Positions 54,818 through 63,748 are shown, counted from the first letter of the stretch. The stretch: 64,000 bases of DNA from an uncultured Litoreibacter sp. (GCA_947493265.1 CANLQL010000002.1:434001-498000), one strand, 5' to 3'. Program-made: numbers and translations. Notes: generated by a model from the letters alone, not told the origin.

Positions 54818-55813
54818 ATGAGCAAGCTTTCAAAGCTCGCTGGGCGCAATTTTCTGGTCGTGGGACGCGCGGGGATGGATTTCTTCCCGGACCCGCCGGG
54901 GACGAAAGTTCAGGACGGTTCGGTATTTCATTCCGGGCTGGGCGGCTCGTCCGCCAATATTGCGGTGGCGATTTCCAAATTGGGCGGGCAGGCGGCACTG
55001 GTGACGACAGTGTCTGCGGATGCGGTGGGGGATTTCTGCCGCCAGCAGCTGCGCAACTATGGCGTCAGTGACCGCTATGTCCGCACGATCACTGGCGAAT
55101 ACCGCACGTCGCTGGCAGTTTATGAAAGCCGGATAGAGGACCATAAGACGGTGATCTATCGCAACAATGCGGCTGATTTTCAGATGGAGATGCAAGATGT
55201 CGAAGGCCCCGAATACAGCACCTACAGCGCGATGGTCACAACGGGTACAGTCTTTGCCGCCAACCCGTCACGTGACGCCGGATACCGCGCGATGGAGCTG
55301 GCCCGGGACGCTGATATTCCGGTAATTTTTGACATTGATTACAGGCCTTATAGCTGGACGTCTGCTGCGCTGGCTTCGGAAGTTTTAACGCGAGCCGCAG
55401 ATATGTCGGACATCATCATCGGAAACGATGAAGAGTTTGATTTTGTTGCCGGAAAAGAGGGTGCCGGGTTGGATTTGGCGCGCGAATTGGGACAATCCGC
55501 CGATAAGATAATCGTCTATAAGATGGGCCCCCTCGGGTCCATCACCATTCAGGGCGGCGAAGAAATCGCCACCGGAATTTTCAAAGTTGACGCACTGAAG
55601 CCCACTGGCGCTGGGGACAGCTTCATGGGTGGATTTATCGCCTCTCTGGCGGCGGGAAAACCGCTTCGCGATTGTATCGAGCGCGGCTCAGCGGCGGCGG
55701 CAATCACAGTCACCCGTCCGGGATGCGCGCCTGCCTTGCCAGATGATACGCAGATTGACGAATTTATCTCTGGTCACCCCGGTCTTTCCCACCCAAGCCT
55801 TCCGGCCTCGTAA
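54818..55813 (+). CDS. iolC: 5-dehydro-2-deoxygluconokinase
   Basis: 331-residue PfkB-family kinase making 5-dehydro-2-deoxygluconate 6-phosphate. N-terminal GRAGMDFFPDPPG, GLGGSSANIAVAISKLGG, and the C-terminal anion-hole/catalytic base motif PTGAGDSFMGGF. Starts directly after the iolD stop. The pathway next needs the IolJ-type aldolase two genes downstream. Confidence 0.94.
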   Translation: MSKLSKLAGRNFLVVGRAGMDFFPDPPGTKVQDGSVFHSGLGGSSANIAVAISKLGGQAALVTTVSADAVGDFCRQQLRNYGVSDRYVRTITGEYRTSLAVYESRIEDHKTVIYRNNAADFQMEMQDVEGPEYSTYSAMVTTGTVFAANPSRDAGYRAMELARDADIPVIFDIDYRPYSWTSAALASEVLTRAADMSDIIIGNDEEFDFVAGKEGAGLDLARELGQSADKIIVYKMGPLGSITIQGGEEIATGIFKVDALKPTGAGDSFMGGFIASLAAGKPLRDCIERGSAAAAITVTRPGCAPALPDDTQIDEFISGHPGLSHPSLPAS

Positions 55814-55840
55814 ACGGTCTGAGGACCGGAAAGGAACACG

Positions 55841-56680
55841 ATGCATATTCCACCCTTTGACAACGAAAATCAGGCCATTGTCGCGGCTGAAAACGAAACG
55901 GTGCCGCTGAATTATTTCAACATCGTCAAGCTGAACCCGGGTGATAGTTTCACCTATCAGGTGCCCGGCTACGAAACGTGCGTGGTTCCGGCAACGGGCA
56001 CGGTCAAAGTCGATGTCGAAGGAACGGCCTACGATGCACTGGGAAATCGTGGTGAAGATGTCTGGGACGGGGAGCCCGAAGGCGTCTACGTTCCCGTCGG
56101 TGCCAAGGTCACGCTGGATTGCGTGGCACAGTCCGAGGTGTTCATCGCAGGGGCGAAATACGACAAGGTACTTGATCCGTTTGATGTCCGCGCAGCTGAT
56201 ATTGACCTGGTTCAATACGGCTCTGACGACACCAAGACGCATCGCAAGATCAAACATATTCTTGGGCAAAAACAGCATGATAAGGTTGGGCGCTTGCTAG
56301 TGTCCGAGCTGTTTACGGTTGGCGCTGGCGGCTGGTCCGGGTTTCCGCCCCACAAGCACGACACGGACCGTTTGCCCGATGAAACCCGCCATGACGAGAC
56401 TTACAATTTCCGTTTCAAGCCAAACCACGGGTCTGGAATTCAGCTGATCCAAGCCGATGGCGCAAGGATCGGCACGCCCCATCACATCGTTGACGGCTCC
56501 ACGATTTGTCTGGAATCGGGCTATCATCCTTGCGTGGCGATGCCCGGTTACGAGATGTACTATTTCACCATCCTTGGTGGTCTGTCGCAGCGGTCTTTGG
56601 TCCAGTATTTCCAGCCGGAACATGCCTACCAGATCGAAACGATCCCCGGCATCAAAGACATGATCGCGAAATTCAAGTGA
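55841..56680 (+). CDS. iolB: 5-deoxy-glucuronate isomerase, second copy
   Basis: 279-residue bicupin related to the copy at 44758-45570 but clearly divergent. It keeps the metal-site HKHD (FPPHKHDTDRLPDE), a Glu in HDETYNF, and GYHPCVAMPGYEMYYFTIL. 27 bases after iolC with AAAGGA before the ATG. Lies in the classical iol operon, so probably the main isomerase for inositol; the other copy may serve a related substrate. Confidence 0.9.
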   Translation: MHIPPFDNENQAIVAAENETVPLNYFNIVKLNPGDSFTYQVPGYETCVVPATGTVKVDVEGTAYDALGNRGEDVWDGEPEGVYVPVGAKVTLDCVAQSEVFIAGAKYDKVLDPFDVRAADIDLVQYGSDDTKTHRKIKHILGQKQHDKVGRLLVSELFTVGAGGWSGFPPHKHDTDRLPDETRHDETYNFRFKPNHGSGIQLIQADGARIGTPHHIVDGSTICLESGYHPCVAMPGYEMYYFTILGGLSQRSLVQYFQPEHAYQIETIPGIKDMIAKFK

Positions 56681-57519
56681 CGCTTGCGACGCTCAAGCAG
56701 GTCCTGGATCCAGCGTTGGACGGTGGCTATGCGGTTGGCGGGTTAGTCTGTCTGGGTTGGGAAGATATGCAGGCCTATGTGATGGCCGCCGAAGATATCG
56801 GTGCGCCGGTGATTTTGCAGGCCGGGCCGTCTTGCCGCGCACACACACCTTTGCCGATTTTGGGCAAGATGTTTCGCCACCTTGCCGAACAGGCCAGCGT
56901 GCCGGTGGTGGCCCATCTTGATCATGGCTACGAATTGGACGAATGCCGCGAGGCGATTGATAGCGGCTTTACCTCCGTCATGTTTGATGGATCGCGTAAG
57001 TCATTGTCTGAAAACATAGATTTGACTGGGCAGGTGGTCCAGATGGCAGCACCGCATGGTGTGTCCGTTGAAGGTGAGATCGGCTTTGTCGGTTATGATG
57101 CTGGCGAAAACTCACATGGTACCGACCCCGAAGAAGCACACGCGTTTGCAAAAGCCTCCGGCATTGATGCGATGGCGATTTCAGTTGGCAATGTTCACCT
57201 GCAGCAAGAAAGTGCAACCAAGATTGATAGGAACGCCTTGGCCGAGATCGAGGCCGGTGTGTCCATCCCGCTGGTCATCCATGGTGGGTCCGGAATACTG
57301 GTGTCCGACCGGACAGAACTGGCAAAAACGTCGAAAATTTGTAAGTTCAATATCGGAACGGAATTGCGGATGGCCTTTGGCGCGGGTTTGCGTGCAGCGG
57401 TGACATCTGACCCTGACCGGTTTGACCGCGTAAGTATTCTGAAAGAGACGATTGACCCCGTTCGGCAGGCCGCGCGGTCGGTTCTGGAAGCCTTCGCGGC
57501 CCCGGATTTGCGAGCATAG
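56677..57519 (+). CDS. iolJ: Class II aldolase, IolJ/fructose-bisphosphate aldolase family
   Basis: 280 residues. Likely cleaves 2-deoxy-5-keto-gluconate 6-phosphate to dihydroxyacetone phosphate and malonic semialdehyde. Zinc/phosphate motifs: VVAHLDHGYELDECREAI, GSRKSLSENI, GVSVEGEIGFVGYDAGE, VIHGGSGI, KFNIGTELRMAF. GTG start at 56677 overlaps the iolB stop (GTGA). Fba/GatY-type specificity cannot be ruled out, but context favours IolJ. Confidence 0.88.
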   Translation: MTLATLKQVLDPALDGGYAVGGLVCLGWEDMQAYVMAAEDIGAPVILQAGPSCRAHTPLPILGKMFRHLAEQASVPVVAHLDHGYELDECREAIDSGFTSVMFDGSRKSLSENIDLTGQVVQMAAPHGVSVEGEIGFVGYDAGENSHGTDPEEAHAFAKASGIDAMAISVGNVHLQQESATKIDRNALAEIEAGVSIPLVIHGGSGILVSDRTELAKTSKICKFNIGTELRMAFGAGLRAAVTSDPDRFDRVSILKETIDPVRQAARSVLEAFAAPDLRA

Positions 57520-57528
57520 GAGAATACA

Positions 57529-58524
57529 ATGAAGCCGTTGAAATTTGCCTTGCTTGGCGCAGGACGCATTGGTCAGGTGCATGCGCGCGCTTTGGCGTCT
57601 CATGACCTTGCGGATCTTGCGGTGGTGCATGATCCCTTTGGTGACGCGGCCCAGTCGATTGCCACGAAATACGGCTGCGAAATTTCAGATATCGACGCGA
57701 TTTCCAAAAATCCGGCGATTGATGGTGTGTTGATTTGCACGCCAACTGACACACATGCGGACCTGATTGAGTTGTTCAGCCATGCCGGAAAGGCGGTTTT
57801 CTGCGAAAAACCGGTCGATCTGAACCGTGCACGGGTCGAGGACTGTTTGAAAACGGTGGCGAAAAACAGCACCAAGTTGATGCTTGGTTTTAACCGCCGC
57901 TTCGATCCGCATATCGGGGGGGTCATTGATGCCGTCGCCGCAGGCAAGGTTGGCGCGGTTGAGCAGATCATCATTACCAGCCGCGATCCCGGCCTGCCGC
58001 CGAAAGACTACATTGCGGTATCCGGTGGGATTTTCAGGGATATGATGATCCATGACTTCGATATTGCGCGTGTTTTGCTGGATGAAGACATTACAACTGT
58101 GCAAGCAACGGCCTCCGCGTTGGTTGACCCAAGCATTTCCGCGTTGAACGACTATGACACGGCCAATGTGCTGTTAACCACGACGTCCGGAAAACTTGCG
58201 GTGATCACCAATTCGCGCCGCGCCAGCTATGGCTATGATCAGCGTGTGGAGGTGCACGGATCGCTCGGATCTGTCACGGCACAAAACCAACGTGCAGTTG
58301 ATATCGAACTGGCGACAGCAGATGGCTACCAACGTCCACCGCTGCATGATTTCTTCATGACGCGCTACATAGACGCCTATTCAAAAGAGATCACAGCATT
58401 CGTCAACGCGATTGTCGGCGACACGAATCCGACACCCACAGGCATTGACGGTTTAGAAGCTTTGAAGCTGGCAGAGGCAGCATTGACCTCCTTGGAATCT
58501 GGCCGCGCAGTCGCTGTAAGTTAA
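57529..58524 (+). CDS. iolG: Inositol 2-dehydrogenase
   Basis: 331-residue Gfo/Idh dehydrogenase oxidising myo-inositol to 2-keto-myo-inositol. NAD motif FALLGAGRIGQVHARALASH, FCEKPVDLNRARVEDC with catalytic Lys, FNRRFDPHIGG, and the catalytic pair in MMIHDFDIARVLL. Nine bases after the aldolase. Sequence layout matches IolG better than the other two dehydrogenases here. Last gene of the operon; no terminator seen. Confidence 0.92.
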   Translation: MKPLKFALLGAGRIGQVHARALASHDLADLAVVHDPFGDAAQSIATKYGCEISDIDAISKNPAIDGVLICTPTDTHADLIELFSHAGKAVFCEKPVDLNRARVEDCLKTVAKNSTKLMLGFNRRFDPHIGGVIDAVAAGKVGAVEQIIITSRDPGLPPKDYIAVSGGIFRDMMIHDFDIARVLLDEDITTVQATASALVDPSISALNDYDTANVLLTTTSGKLAVITNSRRASYGYDQRVEVHGSLGSVTAQNQRAVDIELATADGYQRPPLHDFFMTRYIDAYSKEITAFVNAIVGDTNPTPTGIDGLEALKLAEAALTSLESGRAVAVS

Positions 58525-58691
58525 CCAGAATCGAGGTTTTTGGCCCGTATTCAAAAAGCCACGGTTTTGCCTTTTTTGGTTAATTTTGGACCTATACTGT
58601 TTGCAAAACGGTGTTTTTGGCCGCAAATGGCAGTGACTGTCACGAAGCAATAGACAATCTCGGGCAGAAATCGGCGATTTATGGTTTTTGT

Positions 58692-58720
58692 TTGTCAAAG
58701 TTTAGTCAAACGGCTATGCA
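58692..58720 (+). promoter_or_regulatory. Probable sigma-70 promoter of the repeat-protein gene
   Basis: TTGTCA at 58692-58697 and TATGCA at 58715-58720 with a 17-base spacer. Predicted start near 58727 leaves about 47 untranslated bases. The rest of the 249-base gap (58525-58773) holds nothing else I can support. Confidence 0.42.
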
Positions 58721-58773
58721 AATAGAGTGAGTTTTGGGTGGCGGACAGTAAATAGTAACAAGGGTTAAAAGCC

Positions 58774-59643
58774 ATGTCTTTCACCATGGGCGCACTGCGC
58801 CAGAAGGTCAGTTTGACCTCAACAGCTCTACTTCTTCTCTCAACATTTGCGACAGCTGCAAGCGCTGCACCGTCCAAAAACGGCTACGAAGTTCTTCGCA
58901 GCAATGGGCAAACAGCCGACATCTGTTCAATCTCTCGGGCGACACCCGGGTTGGTTGCCGGGATTGCAGGACGCCGCGACTTCGATGGCATTCTGACATA
59001 TATGTTCCGGTCCTGCCCGGATCTGGCGCTGAGCGTTACCAATGTCGCGACAAACTCCACAGATGAGCGCAACGACATCTGCCGCTTCGATCCGCTGCCT
59101 GAAGGTATGGCCAGCGCGATTTTGCGTAGCGCTGATCTGGATGAGATTGTCGAATACATGGCAACCAATTGCCCGAGCCTTCTTCTTGCCTTGACCGATA
59201 TCGCGACGGCCTCGACCGGGGGCGGTGGCGGCCAGGATGATTTCTCCGAAGGGGATGATGATGATGGCGGCCCCGGTGACGGTGGTCCTGGTGATGGTGG
59301 TCCCGGTGACGGTGGCCCTGGTGACGGTGGCCCCGGCGATGGTGGTCCCGGTGACGGTGGCCCTGGTGACGGTGGACCCGGTGACGGTGGCCCCGGTGAC
59401 GGTGGTCCCGGTGATGGCGGTCCCGGTGATGGTGGCCCTGGCGATGGTGGCCCAGGTGATGGCGGCCCTGGCGATGGCGGTCCTGGTGACGGTGGTCCTG
59501 GCGATGGTGGCCCAGGTGACGGTGGTCCCGGCGATGGCGGCCCTGGCGACGGCGGTCCTGGTGATGGCGGTCCCGGTGATGGTGGTCCTGGTGGCCCCGG
59601 CGATGGCGGCCCAGGTGATGGTGGTCCCGGTGGTGACGACTAA
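58774..59643 (+). CDS. Exported protein with two 48-residue Cys modules and a GPGDG repeat tail
   Basis: 289 residues. Signal peptide to about residue 32 ([15 protein letters not shown]). Two gapless 48-residue modules follow, both starting DIC and holding CP at positions 33-34, with about 19 identical positions and endings ATNST/ATAST; each has two cysteines that could form a disulfide. Then a D-rich linker and 23 GPGDG pentapeptides, ending GGDD. The tail should be flexible and very acidic, perhaps calcium-binding or a spacer. Function unknown; no known domain recognised. Followed by a strong terminator. Confidence 0.85.
   Translation: MSFTMGALRQKVSLTSTALLLLSTFATAASAAPSKNGYEVLRSNGQTADICSISRATPGLVAGIAGRRDFDGILTYMFRSCPDLALSVTNVATNSTDERNDICRFDPLPEGMASAILRSADLDEIVEYMATNCPSLLLALTDIATASTGGGGGQDDFSEGDDDDGGPGDGGPGDGGPGDGGPGDGGPGDGGPGDGGPGDGGPGDGGPGDGGPGDGGPGDGGPGDGGPGDGGPGDGGPGDGGPGDGGPGDGGPGDGGPGDGGPGDGGPGDGGPGGPGDGGPGDGGPGGDD
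59269..59622 (+). repeat. 15-bp coding minisatellite (GPGDG units)
   Basis: 21 units of 15 bases, a 9-base partial (GPG), then two more units. Units vary almost only at third codon positions (for example GGT/GGC, CCC/CCT/CCA, GAC/GAT), so the pentapeptide is kept while the DNA drifts. That points to selection on the protein and not to very recent expansion. Confidence 0.97.
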
Positions 59644-59670
59644 GTCACCGATAAATCAATAGAATCGAAA

Positions 59671-59701
59671 ACGGGGCCCTCTGTTGAGCCCCGTTTTTTT
59701 T
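59671..59701 (+). terminator. Rho-independent terminator of the repeat-protein gene
   Basis: ACGGGGC (59671-59677), 10-base loop, GCCCCGT (59688-59694), then eight T. The reverse orientation has only a short TTTT tail, so it is mainly for the plus strand; it sits between two convergent genes. Confidence 0.92.
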
Positions 59702-59716
59702 GTCACTGAATTCGAA

Positions 59717-60367
59717 TTAGGCGCGCTTTGATGCGATCGAAAGAACTGCGGTCCATTGGCTTGGCGCATTCGCATTTTGGAGCCGCAGGAATACATATCC
59801 GGTGCTGTCCCAATGCTTGATTTTGTTGGTCAGGTTGTCGAGCACATAGTCGCCTGACGCGGTCCGCAATACCAGAACCGCATGTGCCCGGCGGCGGTTG
59901 TCGAGAACCGTTGCGATCAACAGGTTTTGGCCAGCAATGCCTGCCTTCATCAGCTCGCGCTTCTTAAGAAGGGCGAAATCTTCGCAATCGCCACCGCGCG
60001 ATGTTGGCAAGGCCCAATATTCTTCGCGGCCGTACTGCTTGGCGTCAGAAACTTCGTTCACGCGGCGATTGATTTTTGAATTGATCTTCTTGATGGCGGT
60101 CAATTGCGCCTTGGTCACGGGGGCAGCACCCTTTGATACGGCGCAGGCCCACTGAAATGTTGTGCACATCTGTGACGCACCTGCAGGGGCGGATGTGGCT
60201 TGCTTGGCGACGAGGAAGGCTTGGCTTTTCGTGGTTTCTGCATGTGCCGGCTCGACCAGGGCTGCGAAAGCAACAGCTGCGCTGACAGCGAGGCCCATGC
60301 CCAAATGGGCCAGGCGCAGGCGCGCATTACAGTCGGATTTGGATTGCGTGGCAGCAACAGTGTTCAT
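59717..60367 (-). CDS. Transglutaminase-like cysteine protease (BTLCP / LapG-like)
   Basis: 216 residues with a signal-like N-terminal helix (LGMGLAVSAAVAFAALVEPAHAE). The catalytic triad is visible: Cys128 (GGDCEDFALLKK), His162 (RRAHAVLVL) and Asp177 (YVLDNLTN). The group includes LapG, which cuts biofilm adhesins in the periplasm. The ATG at 60367 is preferred over a longer start. No LapD-like or large adhesin gene is nearby; the neighbour is the convergent GPGDG-repeat protein. Substrate unknown. Confidence 0.86.
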   Translation of the reverse strand: MNTVAATQSKSDCNARLRLAHLGMGLAVSAAVAFAALVEPAHAETTKSQAFLVAKQATSAPAGASQMCTTFQWACAVSKGAAPVTKAQLTAIKKINSKINRRVNEVSDAKQYGREEYWALPTSRGGDCEDFALLKKRELMKAGIAGQNLLIATVLDNRRRAHAVLVLRTASGDYVLDNLTNKIKHWDSTGYVFLRLQNANAPSQWTAVLSIASKRA

Positions 60368-60588
60368 GTGATCGTTCCCTTTTTCGCACCGTTTGGGCGC
60401 GCTCGCAGGGAAATAGATCGCAGTGTCTGGTGGCCTCATTCAGGCGCAAAGAAGGAGTCTTTAAGCCTTTGGCAACATATTCTTGCCTTATTCCGTGAAA
60501 CCGGACGACAGAAATCGACCCGTTTTTTATCGTTCCAGTCGGCTAGTGTTTCCGCGAAAAATCGGAAAAATCACCTGATTTCAATCTC

Positions 60589-61422
60589 CTAGCGTGTGCC
60601 GCCGATGGCTCTGGTCACTCGGTTTGCGGCCTCGCGTACGGCTTCCGCGATTTCACTCAATTTGGCATCATTCATCCGGCTGACCGGTCCAGAGACGGAA
60701 ACCCCCGCGATCGGATCTCCGAAGGCATTGAACACCGGGGCTGCGATACAACGCATACCGATATTGCGTTCTTCATCATCGAAACTGTTGCCGCGCGATC
60801 GTGTCAGAGCCAAATCTTCCCGCAATTGGTCAGGATCGGTCAGGGTTTTTTCGGTGAATTTCTCAAGGCCGTGACGGGCAATCCAATCCTCAAACCTATC
60901 CTTTTGGAAATGGGCCAAAAGGGCCTTGCCGATGCCGGATGCATGCATCTTGCTTTGGGTGCCCGGTGGGAAAAACGCCCGTATCGATTCATGGGTCTCC
61001 ACCTGAAAGACGAAAAGCACCTGATCGTTTCGTTCCATCCCCAGATTGGCAGTTTCGCCGGTATCCTGCATCAATTGGCGCAAGACGGGGCGGCTGACCT
61101 CAAGAAGGGAGGTGCGCCGCAAGAAGGCGGAGCCGATCCTGTACGCCCCGGAGCCGACGTTCCAAACCTGGTCGTTTTCGTTAAATTCCGCAAAATCATG
61201 CTGCTGGAAGGTCGTCAGAATACGGTAGAGCGTGGCAGGGGATTGGTCGGTTTCCTTGGCGAGCTCTGATAGGGCCATGCCCCCGCGATCTGCCATATGT
61301 CGCAAGACAGAAATTGCCCGATCCAACGACTGGATCGTGTTTTGTTCGGTCTTGTCGTTGAACGCTTTTGGACGTCCACGCGGGCGCTTTACGGGTGTTT
61401 CGTCCCTATTTTCGCCGATCAT
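60589..61422 (-). CDS. bhcR: IclR-family regulator of the beta-hydroxyaspartate cycle
   Basis: 277 residues. A basic, AT-hook-like N-terminus (KRPRGRPKAF), IclR winged HTH (SLDRAISVLRHMADRGGMAL; QSPATLYRILTTFQQHDF), and an effector domain (ASGIGKALLAHF; NIGMRCIAAPVFNAFGDPIAGVSVSGP). Divergent from bhcA by 159 bases, the known arrangement. In Paracoccus BhcR responds to glyoxylate. Symmetric TGAAAAA repeats in the intergenic region are a candidate binding site. Confidence 0.92.
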   Translation of the reverse strand: MIGENRDETPVKRPRGRPKAFNDKTEQNTIQSLDRAISVLRHMADRGGMALSELAKETDQSPATLYRILTTFQQHDFAEFNENDQVWNVGSGAYRIGSAFLRRTSLLEVSRPVLRQLMQDTGETANLGMERNDQVLFVFQVETHESIRAFFPPGTQSKMHASGIGKALLAHFQKDRFEDWIARHGLEKFTEKTLTDPDQLREDLALTRSRGNSFDDEERNIGMRCIAAPVFNAFGDPIAGVSVSGPVSRMNDAKLSEIAEAVREAANRVTRAIGGTR

Positions 61423-61433
61423 TTATTTTCCTT

Positions 61434-61519
61434 TGAAAAAGTCATTTGCAATGTGAAAAAATTAACACGCTGTTTTTAAATAGTAAAATACATTTTTCAT
61501 ATCGCGGTTAGTTTTTTCA
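61434..61519. promoter_or_regulatory. Candidate BhcR operator: mirrored TGAAAAA pairs
   Basis: TGAAAAA at 61434-61440 and 61454-61460, then the reverse complement TTTTTCA at 61493-61499 and 61513-61519. Each pair is offset by exactly 20 bases, two helical turns, and the whole has dyad symmetry about 61476. The region is AT-rich, so chance matches are possible. Confidence 0.42.
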
Positions 61520-61581
61520 AAAAAATTGCATGGAGGTGTTTGGCCCCCTATACAAATGTCAGTTTCTCAAGGAGGTACGCT

Positions 61582-62772
61582 ATGACATCGCAGAACCCAG
61601 TCTTTATTCCAGGACCAACCAATATCCCAGAAAGCCTGCGCAAGGCGTGTGACATGGGCACGATGGATCACCGGTCTGCGGCGTTTAAGGAAATTATCAC
61701 GCCCGCACTTGCCGGTGTGAAAAAAATCCTCGGGACGGAAACTGGCGAAGTCATCACCTTTCCCGCAACCGGCACGGGTGGCTGGGAAGCGTCGATCGCA
61801 AACACGCTGTCGCCTGGTGACAAAGTTCTGGCCGCGCGGCACGGCATGTTCTCCCACAGATGGATTGATCTGTGCCAACGTCATGGCTTGGAAGTTCAAA
61901 TCGTTGAGACGCCTTGGGGGCAAGGTGCGCCTGTGTCTAAATTCGCAGAGATCCTGGCCGCTGACAAAGGTCATGAGATCAAGGCGGTTTTGGCCACCCA
62001 TAATGAAACCGCAACCGGCGTAAGAAGTGACATTGCCGGTGTGCGCAATGCAATTGATGCAGCGGACCATCCGGCCTTGTTCATGGTTGACGGGGTAAGC
62101 TCCATCGGATCGATGCCTTTTGAGATGGACGCTTGGGGCGTCGATCTGGCCGTCACAGGATCCCAGAAAGGGTTCATGCTACCTGCAGGTTTGTCGATTG
62201 TCGGCGTCAGTCAGAAGGCTTGGTCTGCAATCGAAACTGCAAAACTCGCGCGGGCGTTTTTTGATTTCCGCGATATGCGGGATGCGGTTGCGGCTGGCGG
62301 ATATCCTTACACACCAGCAGTTGGCTTACTGAACGGCCTGTCCGTGTCTGTTGACATGTTGCTTGCCGAAGGAATGGACAATGTCTTTGCCCGCCACACG
62401 CGCATTGCGGATGGTGTTCGGGCGGCAATCGCAGCCTGGGGGATGACGCCCTGCGCGCAAAGCGCGGATCTGTATTCCGACACGGTGACCGCTGTTGTCG
62501 TGCCGCAAGGCTTCAACGGAACCGATGTCGTGACCCACGCGGCGGAATGCTATGATATGGCGTTTGGTGTTGGCTTGGGTGAGGTGGCAGGAAAGGTCTT
62601 CCGGATCGGTCATCTGGGCAGCCTGACGGACGCAATGATGTTGTCAGGTCTGGGCGTCGCCGAAATGTGTATGGCTGATCTTGGGTATCCGATTAAGCTG
62701 GGGTCAGGCGTTGGTGCAGCCCAAGAAGTTTACCGACATGGGCCGAAAGCATCCGCCCTCGCCGCAGAGTAA
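61582..62772 (+). CDS. bhcA: L-aspartate-glyoxylate aminotransferase
   Basis: 396-residue class V PLP aminotransferase making glycine from glyoxylate, the entry and regeneration step of the beta-hydroxyaspartate cycle. PLP lysine Lys196 in TGSQKGFML; also PGPTNIPESLRKA, FPATGTGGWEASIAN and VDGVSSIGSMPFEMD. AAGGAGG just before the ATG at 61582. Shares family with the serine-glyoxylate aminotransferase at 33213-34451; operon and regulator identify this one as BhcA. Confidence 0.93.
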   Translation: MTSQNPVFIPGPTNIPESLRKACDMGTMDHRSAAFKEIITPALAGVKKILGTETGEVITFPATGTGGWEASIANTLSPGDKVLAARHGMFSHRWIDLCQRHGLEVQIVETPWGQGAPVSKFAEILAADKGHEIKAVLATHNETATGVRSDIAGVRNAIDAADHPALFMVDGVSSIGSMPFEMDAWGVDLAVTGSQKGFMLPAGLSIVGVSQKAWSAIETAKLARAFFDFRDMRDAVAAGGYPYTPAVGLLNGLSVSVDMLLAEGMDNVFARHTRIADGVRAAIAAWGMTPCAQSADLYSDTVTAVVVPQGFNGTDVVTHAAECYDMAFGVGLGEVAGKVFRIGHLGSLTDAMMLSGLGVAEMCMADLGYPIKLGSGVGAAQEVYRHGPKASALAAE

Positions 62773-62776
62773 GCAA

Positions 62777-63748
62777 ATGAAAGACGTGAGCGAAATGTAT
62801 ATTCCGACCTTTGAGGACGTGGTTGACGCGCATACACGCATCAGTCCCTATATTCACCGCACACCGGTTCTGACATCGAGCTATTTCAACGAGCTGACCG
62901 GGGCGGAGCTGTTCTTCAAATGTGAGAACTTCCAGAAAGCCGGTGCCTTCAAAGTTCGCGGTGCGTCGAATGCGGTGTTTGGCCTGTCGGAAGACGAGGC
63001 CGAAAAGGGCGTGTGCACGCACAGTTCCGGCAATCACGCGCTCAGCCTGTCCTACGCGGCCGGACGTCGCGGCATACCGTGCAACGTGGTGATGCCGCGC
63101 ACAGCGCCCGAGGCCAAGAAAGCGGCCGTTCGAGGCTACGGTGGAACGATCACGGAATGTGAGCCGTCCACCACATCGCGCGAGGCCGTCTTTGCAGAGG
63201 TTCAGGCCAAAACTGGCGGGAATTTCGTCCATCCCTACAATGACCCGTGGGTGATTGCGGGGCAGGGAACCTGTTCGCGCGAATTAATGGAACAGACGGA
63301 CGGCCTTGATATGGTTGTGGCCCCGATCGGCGGCGGCGGCATGATCTCGGGGACCTGTCTGACCCTGTCCAATATCGCTCCGGAGGTGAAGATCATCGCG
63401 TCCGAGCCGGAACAGGCCGATGACGCCTATCGCAGCTTCAAGGCGGGCCATATCATCGCCGATGATGCGCCTGATACGATTGCGGACGGGCTCAAGGTTC
63501 CGTTGAAGGAATTGACTTGGCATTTCGTGTCGAACCACGTTTCTGATATCCTGACTGCATCAGAGCAGGAAATCATCGATGCGATGAAGCTGACCTGGCA
63601 ACGGATGAAGCTGGTCATGGAGCCAAGCTGCGCCGTGCCGCTGGCCACGATACTGAAAAACAAAGAGCAGTTTGCTGGCAAACGTGTCGGTGTGATTATC
63701 ACCGGTGGCAATGTCGATCTCGACAAGCTGCCTTGGATGTTGAAATAG
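62777..63748 (+). CDS. bhcB: Beta-hydroxyaspartate dehydratase
   Basis: 323-residue fold-type II PLP enzyme, serine/threonine dehydratase family, turning erythro-beta-hydroxyaspartate into iminosuccinate. PLP lysine in KCENFQKAGAFKVRGASNA, SSGNHALSLSYAA, phosphate loop PIGGGGMISG, late ITGGNVDLDKLP. Starts at 62777 or 62795 (MYIPTFED) are both possible; ribosome sites are weak for each. 4 bases after bhcA. Confidence 0.92.
   Translation: MKDVSEMYIPTFEDVVDAHTRISPYIHRTPVLTSSYFNELTGAELFFKCENFQKAGAFKVRGASNAVFGLSEDEAEKGVCTHSSGNHALSLSYAAGRRGIPCNVVMPRTAPEAKKAAVRGYGGTITECEPSTTSREAVFAEVQAKTGGNFVHPYNDPWVIAGQGTCSRELMEQTDGLDMVVAPIGGGGMISGTCLTLSNIAPEVKIIASEPEQADDAYRSFKAGHIIADDAPDTIADGLKVPLKELTWHFVSNHVSDILTASEQEIIDAMKLTWQRMKLVMEPSCAVPLATILKNKEQFAGKRVGVIITGGNVDLDKLPWMLK

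Noticed and set aside
58551-58640. TTTGCAAAACGG in the gap after iolG as a third LacI operator
   Set aside because: Only one half resembles the palindrome and there is no dyad partner.
59269-59622. Short regular repeats as a possible CRISPR array
   Set aside because: Units are 15 bases, contiguous and coding, with no spacers and no cas genes nearby.
59225-59662. Alternative open frame through the GPGDG repeats encoding a Val/Ala/Met-rich, membrane-like protein
   Set aside because: It is a by-product of the 15-base repeat having no stops in several frames; third-base variation follows the GPGDG frame.
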